This document shows positions 7,804 to 12,621 of a DNA stretch of 12,621 nt, piece after piece; position 1 is the stretch's first letter; every line of letters begins with the position of its first letter. Position numbers and translations under genes: made by a program. Source of the stretch: Chitinophagales bacterium (GTDB taxonomy: Bacteria; Bacteroidota; Bacteroidia; Chitinophagales; UBA10324); contig JACCZZ010000301.1 in NCBI GenBank assembly GCA_013695715.1, positions 1 through 12,621 on the forward strand, written 5' to 3'. Below the pieces are notes generated by a model, which had not been told where the DNA came from, did no database searches, and saw only the letters and a program-made list of their open reading frames with translations.

Positions 7804-8250
7804 TTAATTTTTTGGTCCTCTCATAATCAGGTTACCCTGATCATCAAAAATGTATTGCATGGCTTTACCTGATTTCTTCACATCAGCAGAGTATTGGGTG
7901 CCCTTTGCTTTGGTTTCAGATTTATAATATTTACTCACCTTATCTGCATTCTTTGAATCATTCAGAAAGGTTACAGCGGCAGCAGGAAATTCTTCAACAG
8001 TTATTTCACAATCTGTGCTTACCCATCCGCCGGACGCAAGAAAAATAGCGTTGCATTTCAAGTCCTCATTATTAAAATTTGCTTCTACAAATCCAGGATC
8101 AGACTGTTTCCACACCACACCTTTAGCCTCCGGATATTTCTCCTGCATCTTCTTTTTCACCACTTGTGGAACTAAAGATGCATTAATGGTTTGTGCAGAT
8201 GCAATGGAATACGAAAGAATAAGAAATAAGATGGAGAGAAATATTTTCAT
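7804..8250 (-). CDS. Secreted PepSY-like (beta-lactamase-inhibitor-like) small protein
   Basis: A 148-aa exported protein. The signal peptide is clear: MK, a hydrophobic core (3-17) and cleavage after ASA at residue 19 just before Q20. The mature part fits the PepSY-like/BLIP-like family common in Bacteroidota. It has a helix containing VVKKKMQEKYPEAKG (30-44), a tryptophan strand VVWKQSDPGFVEANF (45-59), a hydrophobic strand that ends in GGWVSTDCEI and then a proline turn (EEFPAA). The family is periplasmic or secreted and of unknown function; no enzymatic residues are recognisable. Two cysteines flank the central strands and might pair after export. It is on the same strand as gyrB, 78 bp downstream, with a hairpin between them, so it may have its own transcript. 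The ATG at 8250 is the first one that gives the signal peptide. Confidence 0.85.
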   Translation of the reverse strand: MKIFLSILFLILSYSIASAQTINASLVPQVVKKKMQEKYPEAKGVVWKQSDPGFVEANFNNEDLKCNAIFLASGGWVSTDCEITVEEFPAAAVTFLNDSKNADKVSKYYKSETKAKGTQYSADVKKSGKAMQYIFDDQGNLIMRGPKN

Positions 8251-8277
8251 TGATAAGTATTATTATTGAATGAAAGA

Positions 8278-8298
8278 TGGATTACAAAACATAATCCA
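8278..8298 (-). terminator. Hairpin downstream of gyrB, possible terminator
   Basis: TGGATTA (8278-8284) and TAATCCA (8292-8298) form a perfect 7-bp stem with a 7-base loop, 30 bases after the gyrB stop. In the gyrB direction it is followed by TCTTTCATTC, only loosely T-rich. It is the only stem-loop in the gyrB to PepSY-like gap. Confidence 0.4.
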
Positions 8299-8328
8299 GT
8301 TTCTATGAATTTTTTTCGACAAGGCTAA

Positions 8329-10305
8329 TTAAACATCAAGCCTTGCATATTTTGCATGTTTTTCTATAAAATCTCTGCGGGGAGGCACATCATCACCCAT
8401 AAGCATTGAAAAAATATGATCTGCTTCAGCAGCGCTCTCAATGGTTACCTGCCACAATGTGCGGGTATCAGGATTCATAGTGGTTTCCCACAACTGTTCT
8501 GCATTCATCTCACCAAGACCTTTATATCGTTGAATTCCGACTGAATCATCCTTGCCTCCACCAAGTTCCTTCACGGCTGCCTTCCGTTCTTCCTCATCCC
8601 AGCAATAGCGTTGCTCTTTTCCTTTTTTCACAAGATAAAGTGGCGGGGCGGCGATATAGATATGACCCATTTTTATGAGATTTTCCATATACCTGAAAAA
8701 GAAAGTAAGGATAAGGGTAGTGATATGGCTGCCATCAACATCGGCATCCGTCATAATCACTACCTTATGATAGCGGAGCTTTTCAATATTCAGAGCTTTG
8801 TCATCTTCAGGAGTTCCGATGCTTACGCCGAGGGCGGTAAACATGTTTTTTATCTCCTCATTGTCGTATATCTTATGTTCCATTGCCTTTTCCACATTAA
8901 GAATCTTTCCCCTTAATGGAAGAATGGCCTGAAAGCGGCGGTTCCGGCCTTGCTTTGCTGTTCCACCGGCGGAATCTCCCTCAACAAGAAAAATCTCACA
9001 TGCTTCAGGATCGCTGTCAGAGCAATCGGCAAGCTTTCCAGGAAGCCCAGAGCCGGTAAGGCCATTTTTACGCTGTACGAGCTCCCGTGCTTTTCGTGCA
9101 GCATTGCGCGCAGTAGCAGTAAGAACCACCTTGTTTATAATGATCTTGGCCTCGCGTGGATGTTCTTCTAGGTAGTTCGTGAGCATTTCTCCTACGCTCG
9201 TATCTACCACGCCTACTACTTCGGAATTACCCAGCTTCGACTTTGTCTGTCCCTCAAACTGAGGCTCGGGCACTTTTACTGATATTACTGCGGTAAGACC
9301 TTCCCGGAAATCATCGCCGGTTATTTCAAAATCAATCTTTCCAAACAGATTGTTTTTTTCGCCGTAAGATTTAAAAACCCTTGTGATGGCTCTTCTAAAA
9401 CCTGATACGTGTGTGCCTCCCTCTAAAGTATTGATGTTGTTGACGTAGGAATGCACATTCTCATTGTAGGCAGTATTGTATTGCATTGCAATCTCCACAA
9501 TTACCTGGTCGCGTGCACCTTCCACAACAATAGGTTCAGGAATGAGCGGCTCACGGGTGCCATCCAGATATTGAACGAATTCTTTCAACCCACCCTGAGA
9601 AAGAAAAACCTCTGTGATATGGTTGCCGTTTTCATCCCGCTCTCTTTTGTCAGTCAGTGAGAGTTTAATCCCTTTATTCAGGAAGCAAAGCTCCTTTAGA
9701 CGGGCAGCGATGGTTTCCGATTTATACTCTGTGGTTTTGAAGATGGTATCATCAGGCAGGAAGGTGACGTCTGTGCCTGTGCGATCGGTTTTGCCAACCA
9801 CCTTCACAGAATACATCGGTTTGCCCTGCTGATATTCCTGCATGTATATTTTACCTTCACGATAGACCACCGCTTTAAGATGAGTTGAAAGGGCATTCAC
9901 ACATGAAACACCTACGCCATGTAACCCACCGGATACTTTATATGTGTCTTTGTTAAATTTCCCGCCGGCATGAAGCACTGTCATCACCACCTCCAAAGCA
10001 GACCTTCCTTCTTTCTTGTGTATTTCTGTAGGTATACCACGGCCATCGTCTGTTACAGTAACTGAATTATCCTCATTGATGAAGACATCAATGTTTTTAC
10101 AATGCCCTGCCAAGGCTTCGTCTATCGAGTTATCTACAACCTCATAAACCAGATGATGCAGCCCACGGGTGCTGATGTCGCCAATGTACATGGCAGGTCG
10201 CTTCCGAACGGCTTCAAGCCCCTCTAAAACCTGGATGTTATCCGCAGTGTAATCGTTCTTTTTCTTAGGTGATTTTACTTCTTGCTTTACTTCTTCAGTA
10301 ATCAA
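8329..10305 (-). CDS. gyrB: DNA gyrase subunit B
   Basis: GyrB is the ATPase subunit of gyrase, which pairs with GyrA to introduce negative supercoils. The 658-aa protein is full length for the form lacking the long E. coli insertion (804 aa). The GHKL ATPase is intact: catalytic-base E63 in VVDNSIDEAL, adenine-binding D86 and R89 in DDGRGIP, and GGLHGVG (126-132). The transducer domain follows (about 235-410). The TOPRIM domain has EGDSAGG (442-448) and MTDADVDGSH (518-527), with the metal-binding acids present. QRYKGLGEMNAEQLWETTMNP (592-612) near the C-terminus separates it from ParE. R149 sits in the position of the coumarin-contact R136 of E. coli by constant offset. There is no ATG before the conserved core: the first in-frame ATG is residue 39, inside RPAMYIGD. 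The best start is TTG at 10305, with a TAG six codons upstream of it. Neighbours are unrelated secreted-protein genes. Confidence 0.95.
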   Translation of the reverse strand: MITEEVKQEVKSPKKKNDYTADNIQVLEGLEAVRKRPAMYIGDISTRGLHHLVYEVVDNSIDEALAGHCKNIDVFINEDNSVTVTDDGRGIPTEIHKKEGRSALEVVMTVLHAGGKFNKDTYKVSGGLHGVGVSCVNALSTHLKAVVYREGKIYMQEYQQGKPMYSVKVVGKTDRTGTDVTFLPDDTIFKTTEYKSETIAARLKELCFLNKGIKLSLTDKRERDENGNHITEVFLSQGGLKEFVQYLDGTREPLIPEPIVVEGARDQVIVEIAMQYNTAYNENVHSYVNNINTLEGGTHVSGFRRAITRVFKSYGEKNNLFGKIDFEITGDDFREGLTAVISVKVPEPQFEGQTKSKLGNSEVVGVVDTSVGEMLTNYLEEHPREAKIIINKVVLTATARNAARKARELVQRKNGLTGSGLPGKLADCSDSDPEACEIFLVEGDSAGGTAKQGRNRRFQAILPLRGKILNVEKAMEHKIYDNEEIKNMFTALGVSIGTPEDDKALNIEKLRYHKVVIMTDADVDGSHITTLILTFFFRYMENLIKMGHIYIAAPPLYLVKKGKEQRYCWDEEERKAAVKELGGGKDDSVGIQRYKGLGEMNAEQLWETTMNPDTRTLWQVTIESAAEADHIFSMLMGDDVPPRRDFIEKHAKYARLDV

Positions 10306-10342
10306 TGTTTTGGAGTATTTATGCTATGAAGATTTAATGACG

Positions 10343-10350
10343 TAAAGGTA
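10343..10350 (-). promoter_or_regulatory. Possible gyrB -7 element (TACCTTTA)
   Basis: TACCTTTA on the minus strand matches seven of eight positions of TAnnTTTG and lies 37 bases before the TTG start, giving a leader of about 30 bases. No TTG is seen at -33. It is the best candidate in the 242-bp divergent gap between gyrB and the DUF4468 gene; no good plus-strand promoter was seen there. Confidence 0.35.
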
Positions 10351-10547
10351 CTCTTTAATATGCTGAAAACGTAAGATTTTCGGCTGTTCGCGGCTTATCT
10401 TATAAACAATAAATTGTGTAGAAATCCAGTGTTAACTATTTTATGAAAGGCCTTAGATCTGGTATAAACATGGCATTATTTTTAAGTAAAACCAGTACTA
10501 TTTCAGCCTTTCAAACCTTAATCAGAATAGTTATAAAATTCCAATAG

Positions 10548-11162
10548 ATGAAAAAAATTCCCCAAGCTTTAGTTTGTCTCCCTTTTCAGTTCTTGTCATT
10601 TCCTTTTCTCCTTACAATGTTTATTATGGCGGCTACAGTTAACCCACTTATGGCGCAAAAAGATAAGCCTGTGGCACCTGAACTTCCCAGAAATGATGAT
10701 GATAGCCTGGTTTATTATATGGAAGTTATTCCCATTGATGACGCAGATAACATTGAGCTTTTCAAGCGTGCCCGAATATGGATCAACGATTACTATAAAA
10801 ATCCTGGAAGCATAATCGAAGAGTTGGATTCAGTAAATGGGAAAATAGTTCTGAAGCCTCAATTCCCAACCTACCGGACACTTAAAAACGAGGTGAAGGC
10901 CCAATCGGCAATAGTCAGATATACCCTCGTGCTCGGATTTAAAGATGGAAAGTACCGGTATGAAATCAAAGACCTGAATCTAAAAGCTGAAAGTTATTTT
11001 CCAATTGAAAAATTATTCAATGAGAAAGAGGTCAACTCTGATAACATTGCAGACAACTTCAATACCTTAAAGGAAACAGATATCGTACTTCGCTCCCTCA
11101 TCAACAATCTCAAAGAAACAATGAAAGAGCCGAGCGTGAAAGTGAAAAAAGATGAATGGTAG
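10548..11162 (+). CDS. Secreted DUF4468 (TBP-like fold) domain protein
   Basis: A 204-aa exported protein of unknown function. The N-terminus is a long signal peptide: MKK, a hydrophobic region about 8-33 and probable cleavage after LMA at 36, before Q37. Residues about 52-150 match the DUF4468 pattern: a first strand (LVYYMEVIPID, 54-64), the helix NIELFKRARIWINDYY (68-83), a strand that ends in GKIVLKPQF, and VRYTLVLGFKDGKYRYEIKDLNL with the typical D-G-K-Y-R-Y turn. This family is widespread in Bacteroidota and usually exported; no enzyme activity is known to me. The last 50 residues are helical and charged. It diverges from gyrB with 242 bp between them. The ATG at 10548 is the start that gives the signal peptide. 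No strong terminator follows; a 5-bp stem at 11169-11186 is weak. Confidence 0.8.
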   Translation: MKKIPQALVCLPFQFLSFPFLLTMFIMAATVNPLMAQKDKPVAPELPRNDDDSLVYYMEVIPIDDADNIELFKRARIWINDYYKNPGSIIEELDSVNGKIVLKPQFPTYRTLKNEVKAQSAIVRYTLVLGFKDGKYRYEIKDLNLKAESYFPIEKLFNEKEVNSDNIADNFNTLKETDIVLRSLINNLKETMKEPSVKVKKDEW

Positions 11163-11275
11163 CAATTGGGCTTTTCTTTAACAAAGCTTAACCTTACAAT
11201 ACTCCATACATTTTAGAATAAATTGTATATTTGATAAGATAGTAGATGTTGACAACGTACTTATTAAAATTGAAG

Positions 11276-11358
11276 CCGTGCGTGAGCCTGCGATTGCCTG
11301 GCGGAGCCGTTTGGCAATCGCGATTCTTTTGGTCACTTTTCTTCTAAAGAAAAGTGAC
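11276..11358. repeat. GC-rich double-hairpin intergenic element, probably a dispersed repeat
   Basis: Two perfect inverted repeats lie ten bases apart. The first is GCGATTGCC (11290-11298) with GGCAATCGC (11313-11321), with a smaller GGC/GCC stem in its loop. The second is GTCACTTTTCTT (11332-11343) with AAGAAAAGTGAC (11347-11358), a 12-bp stem with a 3-base loop. Positions 11276-11323 are about two-thirds GC while the flanks are near 30%, so the block looks foreign to its surroundings. The layout resembles REP-like elements or small non-autonomous mobile elements. Neither strand has a clean T-run after the stem. Only one copy is visible here. Confidence 0.6.
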
Positions 11359-11445
11359 AAATAAAGAATTAGATGCTTACTCAGCTTTGGGCCTAAATTT
11401 AAAAATAGACTGGTTATTTTCAAGTTTTTTAACTGCAATAAAAAC

Positions 11446-11550
11446 TTACCCATTAACCCTCACATTCCAAAATTTATCCATCAGCATCCGATTCCCAGTT
11501 GGTGACAATTGTATATAGTCAATCTTATTATTCTTAGCTGTGGTTATAGT
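11446..11550 (-). pseudogene. Possible frameshifted C-terminal half of the small membrane gene
   Basis: In the +1 frame relative to the 30-aa ORF the minus strand is open for 34 codons to a TAA at 11448-11446. It reads KIDYIQLSPTGNRMLMDKF and ends WNVRVNG, which looks like real protein, not random AT-rich translation. It lacks a good start of its own and overlaps the end of the 30-aa frame. A one-base change between 11553 and 11536 would join both into one protein of about 59 aa with an N-terminal membrane segment and a polar tail. It could be a pseudogene, a sequencing error, a programmed frameshift or chance. Confidence 0.3.
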
Positions 11551-11626
11551 TCAGATAGACAAAAGCTATGGTCATCCCAACAATAAAAAGGAGTAAACAT
11601 CCAACAGCAAACCAAAGTTTTTTCAT
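11534..11626 (-). CDS. Possible 30-aa single-pass membrane microprotein
   Basis: The minus strand from the ATG at 11626 encodes MKKLWFAVG, a hydrophobic core to about residue 24, then a short polar tail ending NYNHS and TAA. It looks like a membrane anchor or an uncleaved signal sequence. Support comes from a promoter of the expected Bacteroidota form 21 bases upstream and a lysine-rich start. There is no recognisable family. A protein-like stretch continues in the +1 frame immediately after, so this may be the first half of a longer gene broken by a frameshift. The length alone would not justify a call. Confidence 0.4.
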   Translation of the reverse strand: MKKLWFAVGCLLLFIVGMTIAFVYLNYNHS

Positions 11627-11647
11627 GAGGACTTGTTTATATGGAGG

Positions 11648-11676
11648 CAAAGATAACACGGTGATGCAATTATCAA
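11648..11676 (-). promoter_or_regulatory. Bacteroidota-type promoter TTG-N18-TATCTTTG for the small membrane ORF
   Basis: On the minus strand TTG (11676-11674), 18 bases, then TATCTTTG (11655-11648) match the TTG-N17-23-TAnnTTTG consensus at every fixed position. The expected transcript start near 11641-11643 leaves a leader of about 15 bases before the ATG at 11626. Confidence 0.6.
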
Positions 11677-11739
11677 TATTCTTCAAGGTAAAGATATCTG
11701 TAAACCTACCTAATAAGCTATCGCAGATCTCCTGCTATC

Positions 11740-11769
11740 TTGCAAAGCTTACTCCTTTAGATAACTTTG
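11740..11769 (+). promoter_or_regulatory. Bacteroidota-type promoter TTG-N19-TAACTTTG for the metallo-beta-lactamase-fold gene
   Basis: TTG at 11740-11742, a 19-base spacer and TAACTTTG at 11762-11769 match both promoter elements exactly at good spacing. The start of transcription should lie near 11774-11776, about 14 bases before the ATG at 11789. This is the most convincing promoter in the window. Confidence 0.68.
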
Positions 11770-11788
11770 CCGAAATTTATTTCAGGCA

Positions 11789-12621
11789 ATGGAAATTCTT
11801 TCTACCCGCATTCTTCGAATTATTTTTTCACTTGCCTTATCAGGAATATTTCTATCAGGATGCTCAAACTATGGTCTTGACGTTGTTAAGGTAGATAAGG
11901 ACTTCTTCATGCTACCTGGTGAAGGAGGCAACAGCGGTGTAATCATTGGCGATTCAGTAGTTCTTGTGATTGACACAAAAATGAAGCAGGGGGCAGAGCG
12001 TTTTCACCGCTGGGTTGAAGATCGGGCAAAAAACAAACGTATAGTTATTGTAAATACCCATATACATAAAGATCATACAGGGGGCAATCATTATTATGAA
12101 GATATAGAGATAATCGCAGGCGATTATGGCACCCAATTCTGGCTTGCAAACAATACCAGAGAAGACATGCCTAACCGCTGGCTTTCAGATACTATGGAGG
12201 TTAATTTGGGAAATGAAACTGCGATCATCGAAAACATAGGACAGGCGCATACATTTGATGATGTAATTGTATATCTGGAAAATAGGAAAGTGGTTTTTGC
12301 AGGTGACATCGTTTTGAACGGATATCATCCCTATCTTGATGAAAGCTCAGGCTCGAATGTAGAGGATTATATAGCTGCTATGGATCATATTACAGAGAAG
12401 TATGTTATTAAAACGGTGGTGCCTGGCCACGGCGAATTAGGTACTTCACAACTTATTCAGAACTTTCGTCAGTATTTTGTTGATTTAAAAGCCGCATCGG
12501 AAGACATTGATCAAACAGATGTGATGCGGAAAAAATATGCTAAGTATTTAAATCTTCCTGTAAACAAGGCCGGCTTCGACCAGACTATCAAGTTCATCAG
12601 GAGCAATGCCTCGCTGAGGAA
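11789..12621 (+). CDS. Metallo-beta-lactamase-fold hydrolase, lipoprotein (3' end outside window)
   Basis: The 277 visible codons encode a lipidated MBL-fold hydrolase. The signal region has arginines at 7 and 10, a hydrophobic core and lipobox L22-S23-G24-C25, so it is probably anchored in the cell envelope. The metal site is complete: H91-x-H93-x-D95-H96 in NTHIHKDHTGGN, H154 in GQAHTFDDV, D173 in VFAGDIVL and H214 in VPGHGE. An aspartate at 173, where class B1 beta-lactamases have cysteine, makes it a general MBL hydrolase of the glyoxalase II/SoxH-like type and probably not a carbapenemase. Substrate is unknown. The C-terminal part after 225 is helical and incomplete. The ATG at 11789 follows an excellent promoter. 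The frame stays open to the edge. It diverges from the small membrane ORF with 162 bp between starts. Confidence 0.9.
   Translation, partial: MEILSTRILRIIFSLALSGIFLSGCSNYGLDVVKVDKDFFMLPGEGGNSGVIIGDSVVLVIDTKMKQGAERFHRWVEDRAKNKRIVIVNTHIHKDHTGGNHYYEDIEIIAGDYGTQFWLANNTREDMPNRWLSDTMEVNLGNETAIIENIGQAHTFDDVIVYLENRKVVFAGDIVLNGYHPYLDESSGSNVEDYIAAMDHITEKYVIKTVVPGHGELGTSQLIQNFRQYFVDLKAASEDIDQTDVMRKKYAKYLNLPVNKAGFDQTIKFIRSNASLR

Larger units (their letters stand above)
11163..11788. other. 626-bp intergenic region with a repeat, a small ORF and two promoters
   Basis: No conventional gene fits between the DUF4468 stop and the metallo-beta-lactamase start. The stretch holds a GC-rich double-hairpin element (11276-11358), a small minus-strand membrane ORF (11534-11626) with a possible frameshifted continuation, and back-to-back promoters (11648-11676 minus, 11740-11769 plus). 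Open frames across 11178-11453 (minus) and 11568-11894 (plus) look like chance: the first runs through the hairpins and the second overlaps the lipoprotein start. Confidence 0.7.

Noticed and set aside
11226..11233. Exact TAnnTTTG (TATATTTG) before the 33-codon frame at 11246
   Set aside because: No -33 TTG at suitable spacing, and the downstream frame runs into the hairpin element with no protein-like features apart from the repeat.
11178..11453. Minus-strand 91-codon open frame
   Set aside because: Runs straight through both perfect hairpins, lacks domain-like patterning, and its basic middle is just the translated repeat.
11568..11894. Plus-strand 108-codon open frame
   Set aside because: Crosses the two promoters, is antisense to the small membrane ORF and overlaps the well-supported MBL lipoprotein in another frame.

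Overview
The window looks like ordinary chromosome from a member of the Bacteroidota, about 38-40% GC by eye. The evidence is a long, divergent Lgt, an MtaB-type tRNA methylthiotransferase, secreted PepSY-like and DUF4468 proteins, lipoproteins with short lipoboxes, almost no Shine-Dalgarno sequences, and several matches to the Bacteroidota promoter consensus TTG-N17-23-TAnnTTTG. I cannot place it below phylum; Chitinophagales or Sphingobacteriales would fit. I see no CRISPR array, rRNA, tRNA, transposase, phage gene or defence island.

Layout. (1) 1-2171, minus strand: mtaB followed by lgt, which runs off the left edge. (2) 2250-5626, plus strand: a probable three-gene operon with a Gfo/Idh/MocA dehydrogenase, a conserved-looking lipoprotein of unknown function, and a polyprenyl-phosphate sugar-1-phosphate transferase. 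Together these suggest formation of a modified nucleotide sugar and the first membrane step of a surface polysaccharide. (3) 5695-7602, minus strand: a large polytopic membrane protein with GT-C glycosyltransferase-like layout, convergent with the operon and possibly part of the same surface-glycan biology. (4) 7804-8250, minus strand: a small secreted PepSY-like protein. (5) 8329-10305, minus strand: gyrB, apparently starting at TTG. (6) 10548-11162, plus strand: a secreted DUF4468 protein. (7) 11163-11788: an intergenic stretch holding a GC-rich double-hairpin repeat, a 30-codon membrane microprotein ORF that may be the front half of a frameshifted gene, and two back-to-back promoters. (8) 11789 to the right edge, plus strand: a metallo-beta-lactamase-fold lipoprotein, cut off by the window.

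I did not find a clear new multi-gene system. The best leads are the unknown lipoprotein fixed between the dehydrogenase and the sugar transferase, the double-hairpin repeat, and the small membrane ORF with its own good promoter.
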